The notes beneath the pieces were generated by a model. It was not told the DNA's origin, did no database searches, and saw only the letters and a program-made list of their open reading frames with translations. A stretch of 57,798 nt of DNA from Rehaibacterium terrae (GTDB lineage Bacteria; Pseudomonadota; Gammaproteobacteria; Xanthomonadales; Xanthomonadaceae): the NCBI RefSeq assembly GCF_014202935.1, contig NZ_JACHHX010000019.1, positions 1-57,798 on the forward strand. Direction: 5' to 3'. The position numbers and the translations under genes were made by a program. Positions 1 to 8,910 of the stretch are shown one piece after another; positions within the stretch are counted from its first letter, which is position 1, and each line of letters starts with the position of its first letter.

Positions 1-383
1 GGGCGAGCCGGATCAGGCGAAGCACGGCTTCGCCCCGGCGAGCGCCAGCACATGGATGTGCTGGCCGGCGGGCGCCACAGGGATGTGTGCTCGCGGGGCA
101 CCGTCCGAAGCCGCGTCGGGCAAGCAAAGAAAAGTAACCCGGCCGCCGGCAGGCGGACGGAACATCCGGCCTGAAAGGCCGGCCAGTTCGCGAGAAACCC
201 GCAAGCGCACGGAACACCCGGCGCAACGCGCCGGCCAGTTCGCGATCAAACCACACGCTGCAAGGCGCAGCTTCAGCCGCGAACGGACAACCACACAGGC
301 CACCGGTCGCGGCTCACACCGTCAGCCCCGGCAAACGACCACGTCGTTCCCGCGACAGTCCGGCGGCGGTTCCTGCATCTGGC
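1..383. repeat. Intergenic region with two 36-bp direct repeats
   Basis: No credible gene is seen upstream of norB. The stretch holds two imperfect 36-bp direct repeats at 158-193 and 210-245. Each starts with CGGAACA, carries an internal CCGGC..GCCGG palindrome and ends with GGCCAGTTCGCGA. Open frames here have composition typical of chance frames in GC-rich DNA and no ribosome binding site. The left edge is cut by the window, so an upstream gene end cannot be judged. Confidence 0.55.
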
Positions 384-397
384 TTGACCTGCGTCAA
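384..397. promoter_or_regulatory. FNR/DNR-type box, norB distal
   Basis: TTGACCTGCGTCAA is a perfect inverted repeat of the FNR/DNR form. It lies about 116 nt upstream of the norB start and is the first of two boxes spaced 49 bp apart. If a CRP/FNR-family activator bound at the usual -41.5, transcription would start near 432. Confidence 0.8.
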
Positions 398-432
398 CCG
401 GCCGCCATCGCCCCCCCGACGCCCGACGCGCC

Positions 433-446
433 TTGACCTGCGTCAG
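433..446. promoter_or_regulatory. FNR/DNR-type box, norB proximal
   Basis: TTGACCTGCGTCAG matches the distal box except for the last base. A -41.5 placement predicts a transcript start near 481, leaving a leader of about 26 nt before the norB ATG at 507. Two boxes suggest strong or graded control by NO or anoxia. Confidence 0.8.
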
Positions 447-506
447 GGAAGCCCCTTCCTGGCAGGTCGAGCATTCGTGTCGATTCCCATCGGGAGAACC
501 GTCGCC

Positions 507-2780
507 ATGAGTGCAACACGCAAGCTGTGGACGGGCCTGGCGGTACTGCTGGCCGCGTCCTTCGCCGTCCTGCTCTGGGTCGGCAACGAGATCCACCGGC
601 AGATGCCGCCATTGCCCTCGGCGGTGATCACCAGCGAAGGCGAAACCGTCTTCACCCGCGCCGACATCGAGCGCGGCCGCCAGGTCTGGCAGAGCATCGG
701 CGGCCACCAGCTCGGCTCGATCTGGGGCCACGGCAGCTACGTCGCCCCCGACTGGACCGCCGACTGGCTGCACCGCGAGGCCGAGGCCTGGCTCGACCTG
801 CGCACGCAGGCCGTGTCCGGCCAGCGCTGGAGCGAGCTGGAGCCAGCCCTGCAGGCCGCCGAGCAGGCCCGCCTGCAACCGCTGATCCGCGCCAACACCT
901 ACGACGCCGAGCGCGACGTGGTGGTGATCGATCCCCAGCGCGCACAAGCCATCGCCACGGTCGCCGACCATTACGTGCGGCTGTTCGGCAACGACCCCGA
1001 CTTCGTCGATCTGCGCCGTGCCTACGCGATGAAGAACGGCACCGTCGCCGACCCCGAGCGCGCACAGGCGCTCACCGCCTTCATCTGGTGGAGTGCCTGG
1101 GCGGCGGTCACCGAACGCCCCGGCAAGACCATCACCTACACGGCCAACTGGCCGCACGAGCCGCTGGTCGGCAACACGCCGCCGCCGCACCTGCTGCTGT
1201 GGACGGTGTTCAGCGTGCTGTTCCTGCTCGCCGGCGTCGGCCTGCTCGGCTGGTACTACGCCACCCAGCGCGAGGAGCATCCCGACAAGCTGCCGGCGAG
1301 CGATCCGCTGGCGGCGATCGTGGTCACGCCTTCGATGAAGGCCACGCAGAAATACTTCTGGGTGGTGATCGCGCTGTTCCTGACCCAGATCCTGCTCGGC
1401 GCACTGACCGCGCACTACCAGGTCGAGGGCCACGACTTCTACGGCATCGCCCTGTCCGAGATCCTGCCCTACTCGCTGACCCGCAGCTGGCACACCCAGC
1501 TGGCCATCCTGTGGATCGCCACCGCCTGGCTGGGCATGGGCCTGTACATCGGCCCGGCGATCTCCGGCCACGAACCGAAGTTCCAGCGCCTGGGCGTGAA
1601 CGTGCTGTTCGTCTGCCTGCTGATCATCGTGGTCGGCGCCTTCGCCGGCCAATGGTTCGCGGTGATGCAGAAGCTCGGCCTGGAGCACAACTTCTGGTTC
1701 GGCCACCAGGGCTGGGAGTACGTCGACATCGGCCGCTTCTGGCAGTGGTTCCTGTTCATCGGGCTCGGCCTGTGGCTGTTCCTGGTGGGCCGCACCCTGG
1801 TGCCGGCGATCCGCCGGGGCGGCGAGCACAAGTCGATCACCCTGCTGCTGTTCCTCTCCACGGTCTGCATCGGCCTGTTCTACGGCGCCGGCCTGATGTA
1901 CGGCGAGCACACCCACCTGTCGATGGTCGAGTACTGGCGCTGGTGGGTGGTGCACCTGTGGGTGGAGGGCTTCTTCGAGGTCTTCGCCACCGCGGTGATC
2001 GCCTTCCTGTTCGCCAAGCTCGGACTGGTGCGGGCCGGCACCGCCACCGCCGCGGTGCTGTTCGCCACCATCGTGTTCATGGCCGGCGGCGTGCTCGGCA
2101 CCCTGCACCATCTGTATTTCACCGGCACGCCGACGGCGGTGATCGCGCTCGGCGCCAGCTTCTCGGCGCTGGAAGTGGTGCCGCTGGCCTTCATCGGCTT
2201 CGAGGCCTATCACACCTTCAAGCTCAGCCGCGCCACGCCGTGGATGGAGCGCTACAAGTGGCCGATCCTGTTCTTCGTGGCGGTCGCGTTCTGGAACCTG
2301 GTCGGCGCCGGTCTGTTCGGCTTCCTGATCAATCCGCCGCTGCCGCTGTACTTCATGCAGGGTCTCAACCTCACCCCGCTGCACGGGCACACGGCGCTGT
2401 TCGGCGTGTATGGCTTCCTCGGCATCGGCCTGATGCTGTTCTGCCTGCGCGGCATGAAGCCGCACGTGCAATGGAACGAGGGCGCGCTGAAGACCGCGTT
2501 CTGGGCACTGAACATCGGCCTGATCGGCATGGCCCTGATGACCCTGCTGCCGATGGGCATCATCCAGCTCGTCGCCGCCATCGAGCACGGCTACTGGTAC
2601 GCCCGCTCCGAGCATCTGATGCAGCAGCCGATCATCCAGCTGCTGGTGTGGCTGCGCGTGCCGGGCGATGTCATCTTCAGCGTCGGCGCGGTCGCGCTGG
2701 GCTGGTTCGTGCTGCGGCTGTGGGTGGCCCCGCGCAAGGCGCCGCTGCCGGTCAAGGACGCGCTGCCGGCCGAACACTGA
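507..2780 (+). CDS. norB: Quinol-dependent nitric oxide reductase (qNor)
   Basis: Single-subunit NO reductase that reduces two NO to N2O with electrons from quinol, in the inner membrane. The 757-aa product has the length of the qNor class: an N-terminal hydrophobic helix (about residues 8-27), a large periplasmic domain to about 225, then the haem-copper-oxidase-type helices. Conserved metal-ligand blocks are visible: WHTQL (His329), HLWVEG (His483, Glu487), LHHLYF (His534-His535) and LHGH (His626, His628). No CxxCH occurs, which separates it from cytochrome c-dependent NorB. ATG 507 follows GGGAGA at the right distance and avoids starting inside the upstream FNR boxes. A clear terminator follows. 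No norC is present. Confidence 0.96.
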   Translation: MSATRKLWTGLAVLLAASFAVLLWVGNEIHRQMPPLPSAVITSEGETVFTRADIERGRQVWQSIGGHQLGSIWGHGSYVAPDWTADWLHREAEAWLDLRTQAVSGQRWSELEPALQAAEQARLQPLIRANTYDAERDVVVIDPQRAQAIATVADHYVRLFGNDPDFVDLRRAYAMKNGTVADPERAQALTAFIWWSAWAAVTERPGKTITYTANWPHEPLVGNTPPPHLLLWTVFSVLFLLAGVGLLGWYYATQREEHPDKLPASDPLAAIVVTPSMKATQKYFWVVIALFLTQILLGALTAHYQVEGHDFYGIALSEILPYSLTRSWHTQLAILWIATAWLGMGLYIGPAISGHEPKFQRLGVNVLFVCLLIIVVGAFAGQWFAVMQKLGLEHNFWFGHQGWEYVDIGRFWQWFLFIGLGLWLFLVGRTLVPAIRRGGEHKSITLLLFLSTVCIGLFYGAGLMYGEHTHLSMVEYWRWWVVHLWVEGFFEVFATAVIAFLFAKLGLVRAGTATAAVLFATIVFMAGGVLGTLHHLYFTGTPTAVIALGASFSALEVVPLAFIGFEAYHTFKLSRATPWMERYKWPILFFVAVAFWNLVGAGLFGFLINPPLPLYFMQGLNLTPLHGHTALFGVYGFLGIGLMLFCLRGMKPHVQWNEGALKTAFWALNIGLIGMALMTLLPMGIIQLVAAIEHGYWYARSEHLMQQPIIQLLVWLRVPGDVIFSVGAVALGWFVLRLWVAPRKAPLPVKDALPAEH

Positions 2781-2807
2781 TCGTCCCCCTGGGTGTTTGC
2801 TTCGCTT

Positions 2808-2835
2808 GGGGCGGCTCCGGCCGCCCCGTTCTTTT
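2808..2835 (+). terminator. Rho-independent terminator after norB
   Basis: A perfect 8-bp stem, GGGGCGGC / GCCGCCCC with a TCCG tetraloop, is followed by GTTCTTTT. It lies 28 nt past the norB stop and just ahead of the deoC regulatory box, so norB and the deo genes are probably separate transcripts. Confidence 0.85.
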
Positions 2836-2849
2836 CGTCCGGCCGGCAC

Positions 2850-2863
2850 TTGATCCGGATCAG
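2850..2863. promoter_or_regulatory. FNR/DNR-type box upstream of deoC
   Basis: TTGATCCGGATCAG matches TTGAT-N4-ATCAA except for the final base. A -41.5 placement predicts a transcript start near 2898, just before the deoC start codon candidates at 2910 and 2919. It is the only recognisable control site before the four-gene nucleoside operon. Confidence 0.7.
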
Positions 2864-2918
2864 TACGCGCCCGCGTCAGCGCGCCGATGATGGTGGTGTC
2901 CCATCCCTCATGCCTGCC

Positions 2919-3686
2919 ATGACCGACCGCACCGCCCTCGCCCGGCGCGCCCTCGCCGCGCTGGACCTGACCCGCCTCGACGACAGCGACACCCCGGAGC
3001 GCATCGAGGCGCTCTGCGCTTCCGCCGACACGCCCTGGGGTCGTCCCGCCGCCGTCTGCGTGTATCCGGAATTCGTCGCCACCGCGCGCGCCGCACTGGC
3101 GCGGCATGGCCTGACCGGCGTGCGCGTCGCCACGGTGGTGAACTTCCCCGACGGTGCCGACGACAGCGGCCGCGCGGTGCGCGAGATCCGCCGTGCGCTC
3201 GGCGCCGGCGCCGACGAGATCGACGCGGTGCTGCCCTGGCGATCGTTCCGCGCCGGCCACCATGCCGCCGCGGCGCGCTTCGTGCGCGCCTGCCGCGACG
3301 CCTGCGGCGAACGCACGCTGAAGGTCATCCTGGAAACCGGCGAGCTGGACGACGATGGCCTGATCGCGCGCGCCAGCGGGCTGGCGATCGCCGGCGGCGC
3401 CGACTTCATCAAGACCTCCACCGGCAAGGTGCCGGTCAACGCCACGCCGTCCGCCGCGCGGATCATGCTGGAAACGATCCGTGACAGCGGCGGCCGCTGC
3501 GGCTTCAAGGCCGCCGGCGGTATCCGCACGCTCGACGAGGCCGCGCAGTATTTCGCGCTCGCGGACGCCATCCTCGGCCCCGAGTGGGCCACGCCGGCGC
3601 GCTTCCGGCTCGGCGCCAGCGCCCTGCTCGGCGATGTGCTGGGCACGCTCGGCGGCACCCGGACATCGACGACCGTCACCTACTGA
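2919..3686 (+). CDS. deoC: Deoxyribose-phosphate aldolase
   Basis: Cleaves 2-deoxyribose 5-phosphate to acetaldehyde and glyceraldehyde 3-phosphate, the last step of deoxynucleoside breakdown; cytoplasmic. The 255-aa sequence aligns through its whole length with E. coli DeoC. FIKTSTGK carries the Schiff-base lysine (Lys165 from this start), and the proton-relay lysine is in GFKAAGG. An in-frame ATG at 2910 is also possible; 2919 gives an N-terminus like the family (MTD..). First gene of deoC-deoA-deoB-deoD, with 7 nt to deoA. Control by the FNR-type box is inferred from position. Confidence 0.94.
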   Translation: MTDRTALARRALAALDLTRLDDSDTPERIEALCASADTPWGRPAAVCVYPEFVATARAALARHGLTGVRVATVVNFPDGADDSGRAVREIRRALGAGADEIDAVLPWRSFRAGHHAAAARFVRACRDACGERTLKVILETGELDDDGLIARASGLAIAGGADFIKTSTGKVPVNATPSAARIMLETIRDSGGRCGFKAAGGIRTLDEAAQYFALADAILGPEWATPARFRLGASALLGDVLGTLGGTRTSTTVTY

Positions 3687-3693
3687 CGCCGCC

Positions 3694-5049
3694 ATGGCCA
3701 TGCCGCTGCCGCAGGAGCTGCTGCGCCGCAAGCGCGATGGGCTCGCGCTGGGCGAGGCCGAGATCCGCAGCCTCGTCGCCGGGATCGCCGACGGCCGCCT
3801 GTGCGACGCCCAGGTCGGCGCCTTCGCGATGGCGGTGTGCCTGCGCGGCATGGACGACGACGAGACCCTCGCGCTGACCCTGGCGATGCGCGACAGCGGC
3901 GCGCGCCTGGACTGGCGCGACGCCGGCCTGCACGGGCCGGTGCTCGACAAGCACTCCACCGGCGGCGTCGGCGACTGCACCAGCCTGCTGCTCGGTCCGC
4001 TGGTCGCGGCCTGCGGCGGCCACGTGCCGATGCTGTCCGGGCGCGGGCTGGGCCACACCGGCGGCACGCTGGACAAGCTCGAAGCCATCCCCGGCTACGA
4101 CACCGCGCCGTCGAACGAGCGGCTGTGCCGGGTGGTGCGCGAGGCCGGCGTGGCCATCGTCGGTGCCAGCGCCGACCTCGCGCCCGCCGACCGTCGCCTG
4201 TATGCGATCCGCGACGTCACCGCCACGGTCGAATCGACGCCGCTGATCGTCGCCTCGATCCTGTCGAAGAAGCTCGCCGCCTCGCCTGACGCCCTGGTGC
4301 TGGACGTGAAAGCCGGCAGCGGCGCGACCCTGCCCGACCGGGCGCAGGCGCGCGCGCTCGCCGACCGGCTGGTCGCCGTCGCCCGCGCCGCCGGCCTGCC
4401 GGCCAGCGCCCTGCTCACCGACATGAGCCAGCCGCTCGCGACCGCGGTCGGCAATGCGCTGGAACTGCGACTGGTGCTGCGCCTCCTGCGCGGCGAACGG
4501 GCCGAACCGCGGCTGCTCGCCGTCACCCTCGCGCTCGGCGTCGAGATGCTGTTGCAGGGCCGGCTCGCCAGCGACCGCGCCGATGCCGAACGCCGGCTGC
4601 GCGACGCGCTGTCCAGCGGCCGCGCCGCCGAGCGCTTCGCCCGCATGGTCGCCCTGCTCGGCGGCCCGCGCGACCTGCTCGAACGCGAGGACGCCCACCT
4701 CGCCGACGCGCCCTGCATCGCGCCGGTGTTCCCGCTCCAGGAGGGCGTGGTCGCCGCCATCGATGCCCGCGCGCTCGGCCTGACCGTGGTGGCGCTGGGC
4801 GGCGGCCGCAGCCGCGCCGGCGCGCGCATCGACCCGCGCGTCGGGCTGGCGCGGATCGCCGCCATCGGCACCCGCGTCGGTCGCGACGCGCCGCTGGCCT
4901 GGGTGCATGCCGCCGATGCCGACGCACTGCCACAGGCCGCGCAGCGACTGCGCGCCGCCTTCCGTCTCGCCGACCACGGCGAGGCGCCACCGCTGATCCA
5001 TGGCCGACTGGCCACGGCCGAGACCCCGACCCGAACGGCCACCGCATGA
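3694..5049 (+). CDS. deoA: Thymidine phosphorylase
   Basis: Phosphorolyses thymidine or deoxyuridine to the base and 2-deoxyribose 1-phosphate in the cytoplasm. The 451-aa product shows the family signature region DKHSTGGVGD (phosphate-binding) and SGRGLGHTGGTLDKLE, followed by TATVESTPLI and SKKLA, as in NP-II family pyrimidine phosphorylases. Length is close to the E. coli enzyme (440). The start ATGGCCATG lies 7 nt after the deoC stop; an ATG two codons later is equally plausible. The end overlaps deoB by 4 nt (ATGA), indicating translational coupling. Confidence 0.94.
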   Translation: MAMPLPQELLRRKRDGLALGEAEIRSLVAGIADGRLCDAQVGAFAMAVCLRGMDDDETLALTLAMRDSGARLDWRDAGLHGPVLDKHSTGGVGDCTSLLLGPLVAACGGHVPMLSGRGLGHTGGTLDKLEAIPGYDTAPSNERLCRVVREAGVAIVGASADLAPADRRLYAIRDVTATVESTPLIVASILSKKLAASPDALVLDVKAGSGATLPDRAQARALADRLVAVARAAGLPASALLTDMSQPLATAVGNALELRLVLRLLRGERAEPRLLAVTLALGVEMLLQGRLASDRADAERRLRDALSSGRAAERFARMVALLGGPRDLLEREDAHLADAPCIAPVFPLQEGVVAAIDARALGLTVVALGGGRSRAGARIDPRVGLARIAAIGTRVGRDAPLAWVHAADADALPQAAQRLRAAFRLADHGEAPPLIHGRLATAETPTRTATA

Positions 5050-6260
5050 CTCGCGCCATCCTGCTCGTGCTCGACTCGCTCGGCATCGGTGCCCTGCCCG
5101 ACGCCGACCGTTACGGCGACGCCGGCGCCGACACGCTCGGCCACATCGCCGACTGGTGCGCACGTCCGCTCGCCGAAGGCGGGCGCGGCCGCGCGCTGAC
5201 GATTCCCAACCTGTGCCGGCTGGGGCTGGCGCATGCCGCGGCCCGCGTCACCGGCCGCGCGCGTGCCGGCCTCGTGCCCGAGGGCGAACCGCTTGCGCGC
5301 TGGGGCTTCGCGCGCGAACGCTCCACCGGCAAGGACACCGTCTCCGGTCACTGGGAGATGGCCGGCCTGCCGGTGGATTTCGAGTGGGGCTACTTCCGCG
5401 AGCCCGAACACAGCATGCCGCACGACCTGCTCGACGCGCTCGGTGACGCCGCCGGCCTGCCCGGCTTTCTCGGCAACTGTCACGCCTCCGGCACCGAGAT
5501 CCTGCGCCGACTCGGTGACGAGCACATCCGCAGCGGCCGGCCGATCATCTACACCTCGGCCGACTCGGTGCTGCAGATCGCCGCGCACGAGGAGGCCTTC
5601 GGGCTGGAACGCCTGTACCGCCTGTGCCGGCAGGCGCGCCGGCTCGCCGACGACTACCGCATCGGGCGCGTCATCGCCCGCCCCTTCACCGGCAGCCACG
5701 CCGACGATTTCAAACGCACCCCGAACCGCCGCGACTGGGCCATGCCGCCCACCGCACCCACCCTGCTCGACCGGCTCGCCGAGGCGGGCGGCGAGGTCGT
5801 CGGCATCGGCAAGATCCCCGACATCTTCGCCGGCCGCGGCATCACCCGCGCGGTCAAGGCGCATGGCCTGCCGGCGCTGATGGCGGCCACCCGCGAGGCC
5901 TTCATCGCCTGCGTGGACCAGAGCCTGGTGTTCACCAACCTGGTCGACTTCGACCAGGACTACGGCCACCGCCGCGACGTGGCCGGCTACGCCGATGCGC
6001 TGGAACGCTTCGACGCCATGCTGCCGCCGCTGCTCGACGCGCTCGCCCCCGGCGACCTGCTGGTGCTGACCGCCGACCACGGCAACGACCCCACCTGGCC
6101 CGGCAGCGACCACACCCGCGAACACATCCCCATCCTCGCCTTCGGCCCCGGCCTCGCGCCCGGCCCGATCGGCGGCCGCGACAGCTTCGCCGACATCGGC
6201 CAGAGCCTGGCGCGGCACTTCGGCCTGCCGCCGCTGCCACATGGAGACTGCTTCCTGTGA
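5046..6260 (+). CDS. deoB: Phosphopentomutase
   Basis: Interconverts (deoxy)ribose 1-phosphate and 5-phosphate, joining the phosphorylases to DeoC. The 404-aa protein belongs to the alkaline phosphatase superfamily. The N-terminal LVLDSLGIGALPDA holds the metal-binding Asp; GKDTVSGHWEM holds the phosphorylated Thr region; LTADHGNDPT and SDHTREHIP are the C-terminal metal ligands. Length fits the family (about 400). It overlaps deoA and deoD by 4 nt each, so the four genes form a single coupled unit. Confidence 0.95.
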   Translation: MTRAILLVLDSLGIGALPDADRYGDAGADTLGHIADWCARPLAEGGRGRALTIPNLCRLGLAHAAARVTGRARAGLVPEGEPLARWGFARERSTGKDTVSGHWEMAGLPVDFEWGYFREPEHSMPHDLLDALGDAAGLPGFLGNCHASGTEILRRLGDEHIRSGRPIIYTSADSVLQIAAHEEAFGLERLYRLCRQARRLADDYRIGRVIARPFTGSHADDFKRTPNRRDWAMPPTAPTLLDRLAEAGGEVVGIGKIPDIFAGRGITRAVKAHGLPALMAATREAFIACVDQSLVFTNLVDFDQDYGHRRDVAGYADALERFDAMLPPLLDALAPGDLLVLTADHGNDPTWPGSDHTREHIPILAFGPGLAPGPIGGRDSFADIGQSLARHFGLPPLPHGDCFL

Positions 6261-7009
6261 CCACCCCGCACATCGCCGCCCGGCCGGGCGACTTCGCCGA
6301 CACCGTGCTGCTCCCGGGCGACCCGCTGCGCGCCCGCCACATCGCCGAGCGCTTCCTCGAAGACGCCACCCTGGTCACCGACGTGCGCGGCATGCTCGGC
6401 TACACCGGCACCTGGAACGGCCAGCCGATCTCGGTGATGGGCAGCGGCATGGGCATCCCCTCGTGCTGCATCTACGCCACCGAACTGATCGCGCACTTCG
6501 GCGTGCGCCGCCTGCTGCGCGTGGGCACCTGCGGCGCGGTGCGCGGCGACGTCGCCCTGGGCGACCTCGTGCTCGGCCTGGCCGCCAGCACCGACTCCAA
6601 CATCAACCGCCTGCGCTTCCGCGGCCTGGACCACGCCGCCGCCGCCAGTTGGCCGCTGCTGCGCGACATCGCGGCCACGGCCGAAGCGCGGGGCGTCGCG
6701 CTGCACGTCGGGCCGATCTTCTCCACCGATCTTTTCCACGCCGACGAACCGGCCCTGCTCGACCATCTCGAACGCATGGGCATCCTCGGCATCGAGATGG
6801 AGGCCGCCGGCCTCTACGGCGTCGCCGCCGAGCACGGCGTGCAGGCCGCGACCCTGCTCACCGTCGCCGACCACCTGCGCCACGGCGGCGCGATGAGCCC
6901 CGAACAGCGCCAGCGCGGCCTCGACCGGATGATCCGGCTCGCCCTCGACGCGCTGCGGCCGGCGACGGCCGGCGTCGCGGCCGTGCCGACGCGGTCGCCG
7001 TCCGGCTGA
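6257..7009 (+). CDS. deoD: Purine-nucleoside phosphorylase, DeoD type
   Basis: Phosphorolyses purine (deoxy)nucleosides to the base and (deoxy)ribose 1-phosphate. The 250-aa product begins TPHIAARPGDFADTVLLPGDP and has MGSGMGIPSCCIYATEL, RVGTCGAV and GIEMEAAGLYGVA, all typical of hexameric DeoD. The active-site aspartate block is VADHLRHG (family usually SDH), a minor change. Start is GTG 6257, which overlaps the deoB stop by 4 nt. The last about 15 residues run past the usual E. coli end. It ends 13 nt before cdd, which is convergent. Confidence 0.92.
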   Translation: MTTPHIAARPGDFADTVLLPGDPLRARHIAERFLEDATLVTDVRGMLGYTGTWNGQPISVMGSGMGIPSCCIYATELIAHFGVRRLLRVGTCGAVRGDVALGDLVLGLAASTDSNINRLRFRGLDHAAAASWPLLRDIAATAEARGVALHVGPIFSTDLFHADEPALLDHLERMGILGIEMEAAGLYGVAAEHGVQAATLLTVADHLRHGGAMSPEQRQRGLDRMIRLALDALRPATAGVAAVPTRSPSG

Positions 7010-7022
7010 AGACGCGCGGCCG

Positions 7023-7436
7023 TCAGCGCACCGCGTCCAGCGCGAACGACTGCGGCAGCAGTTCCTCGATCCCGAACCGCAGCACCTCGCCGTCGCGGCC
7101 GAGAAAGGCCACCTCGACCTCGCTACCGAACTCGCGGATCAGTTGCCGGCACGCGCCGCAGGGCGGGATCGCCACCGCCGCGTCGTGCACGTCGCGCGCG
7201 CTGATCGCCACCGCGCGCAGCCGCATCCCCGGCCCCTCCGCACGCACCGCCGCCGCGATGGCGTGATGCTCGGCACAACCGCCGATCGGAAACGCCGCGT
7301 TCTCCACATTGCAGCCCGAATACACCCCACCGGCCTCGGTCAACACCGCCGCGCCGACGCGCAGCTGCGAATACGGTGCATAGGCGCGCTCCAGCGCCTG
7401 CGCCGCCGTCGCCAGCAACAGCCCGAAATCCGTCAT
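7023..7436 (-). CDS. cdd: Cytidine deaminase
   Basis: Deaminates cytidine and deoxycytidine to uridine and deoxyuridine, feeding DeoA. The 137-aa length is that of the small homotetrameric form. Zinc-site motifs are SGCNVENA, CAEHHAI (catalytic Glu) and PCGACRQ (two Cys). CAEHHAI differs from the common CAERxAI by His for Arg. It is convergent with the deo operon and divergent from nnrS. No FNR-type box lies at its own promoter side apart from the one assigned to nnrS, 186 nt away. Confidence 0.94.
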   Translation of the reverse strand: MTDFGLLLATAAQALERAYAPYSQLRVGAAVLTEAGGVYSGCNVENAAFPIGGCAEHHAIAAAVRAEGPGMRLRAVAISARDVHDAAVAIPPCGACRQLIREFGSEVEVAFLGRDGEVLRFGIEELLPQSFALDAVR

Positions 7437-7621
7437 CGTCTTCCGCCTCGCGAGGGGAAAGGGACGCCATCATCCGCCGCACCCCGCGGCGGGTAAAGCA
7501 CCGTGCGCCGCCCAATCCCAATCAGGCGTGGCGGTGGCCCTGGCCGCTGCCACAGGACGGTCCCGCCTGCAGCCGGATCCATGCTTCATGGGTGGAAACG
7601 ATTCCCATTCCCCAGCCTGGT

Positions 7622-7635
7622 CTGACCTGGGTCAA
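7622..7635. promoter_or_regulatory. FNR/DNR-type box upstream of nnrS
   Basis: CTGACCTGGGTCAA is an imperfect copy of the box. Its centre is 41.5 nt upstream of position 7670, which is the first ATG of nnrS, so a class II start would give a leaderless or nearly leaderless mRNA. Confidence 0.65.
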
Positions 7636-7669
7636 GGCCGAGCGACCGGACCGCGCCCACACTGTCGCC

Positions 7670-8896
7670 ATGAACACCATGGCCTACTCCCTGCCCTTCT
7701 CCCCGCGCCTGCTGGCGGCCGCGCCGCACCGGCTGCTGTTCTTCGTCGGCGCGGCCAACGTGCTGCTGGCGATGGGCTGGTGGGCGTTGTGGCTGGCGGC
7801 GGCACGCTGGCAGGTGCTGCCGATGCCGCAGCCGCCCATTCCGGCCGGCTGGGGGCACGCCTTCGTGATGACCTACCAGGTGCTCACGCCGTTCATCTTC
7901 GGCTTCCTGCTGACCGTGTTCCCGCGCTGGATGGGGCTGCCGGCGCTGACCCGCTGGCATTACGTGCCGGTCGGGTTGGGGCTGTTCGGCGGCCAGTTGC
8001 TGACGCTGGCCGGGCTGTGGGGCCATCCGCACCTGCTGCATGTGGGCGTGGTGTTCACGCTGGCCGGCTGGGTCGCCGGGATGTGCTTCCTGTTCGGCGT
8101 GTTGTGGCGCGAGAACGGCCGCACCTGGCACGCGCTGAGCGCGTTCGCGGCACTGGGGCTTGGCCTGGTCGGGCTGATGCTGTTCGCCGGCTGGCTGCAT
8201 GGCGCGGAGGCGCGCTGGGTGTTCGCGTCGTTCAAGCTCGGCATGCTCGGCCTGCTTCTGCCGATCTATTTCACCGTCTGCCACCGGATGCTGCCGTTCT
8301 TCGCCGGCTGCGTGCTGCCGGGCTACCGCAGCTTCAGGCCGATGTGGATGCTCGGCGCGTTCTGGGCGCTGGCGCTGCTGCATCTGGCGCTGGAGCTGGC
8401 GCACGGCTACGCCTGGCTGTGGCTGGCCGACCTGCCGCTGGCGGCGCTGGCCGCCACGCTGCTGTGGCGCTGGTGGCCGCGCGCGCCGATGCCGGGGCTG
8501 CTGCGGGTGCTGTTCATCGGCTTCGCCTGGCTGCCGCTGGCGATGCTGCTGTATTCGGCGCAAAGCCTGTGGTTTCTGGCGAGCGGCGAGTTCGCGCTCG
8601 GCCGGGCGCCGGTGCACGCGCTGGCGGTGGGCTTCTTCGGCAGCCTGCTGGTGGCGATGGTGACGCGGGTGACCCAGGGCCACTCGGGCCGGCCGCTGGA
8701 AATGCCGGCAACGGCGTGGTTCGCCTTCGCAGCGGTACAGGTACTGGCGCTGATGCGGATCGTGGGCGAGGTCCTGCCCGACTACGGCGCCTGGCAGGCG
8801 CTGGCCGCGGCCGGCTGGCTGCTGGCGTTCGCGCCGTGGGTGCTGCGCTCGCTGGGCATCTACCTGAGCCCGCGCACCGACGGCAAGGCGGGCTGA
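7670..8896 (+). CDS. nnrS: NnrS family membrane protein
   Basis: NnrS proteins are polytopic haem/copper membrane proteins linked to relief of NO stress; the biochemical role is not settled. The 408-aa product has about 12 hydrophobic helices. Conserved histidine-bearing segments include GHAFVMTYQVLTPFIFGFL near the N-terminus, CHRMLPFF in the middle and HALAVGFFGSLLVAMVTRVT followed by GHSGRPL near the C-terminus. Two in-frame ATGs (7670, 7679) are possible; neither has a good Shine-Dalgarno sequence. A FNR-type box lies immediately upstream. It stands alone, followed by an inverted-repeat element. Confidence 0.9.
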   Translation: MNTMAYSLPFSPRLLAAAPHRLLFFVGAANVLLAMGWWALWLAAARWQVLPMPQPPIPAGWGHAFVMTYQVLTPFIFGFLLTVFPRWMGLPALTRWHYVPVGLGLFGGQLLTLAGLWGHPHLLHVGVVFTLAGWVAGMCFLFGVLWRENGRTWHALSAFAALGLGLVGLMLFAGWLHGAEARWVFASFKLGMLGLLLPIYFTVCHRMLPFFAGCVLPGYRSFRPMWMLGAFWALALLHLALELAHGYAWLWLADLPLAALAATLLWRWWPRAPMPGLLRVLFIGFAWLPLAMLLYSAQSLWFLASGEFALGRAPVHALAVGFFGSLLVAMVTRVTQGHSGRPLEMPATAWFAFAAVQVLALMRIVGEVLPDYGAWQALAAAGWLLAFAPWVLRSLGIYLSPRTDGKAG

Positions 8897-8910
8897 AAGC
8901 GGCAGAGCAG

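Noticed and set aside
56..436. A gene of 126 codons upstream of norB
   Set aside because: It runs through direct repeats and both the norB regulatory region and a low-complexity stretch, without a ribosome binding site or recognisable protein.
273..4088. A minus-strand open frame of 1271 codons opposite norB, deoC and deoA
   Set aside because: It is a shadow of real genes: in GC-rich DNA the opposite frame lacks stops. Its composition is Arg/Gly/Ala/Gln-rich with no domain, and the plus-strand genes match known families end to end.
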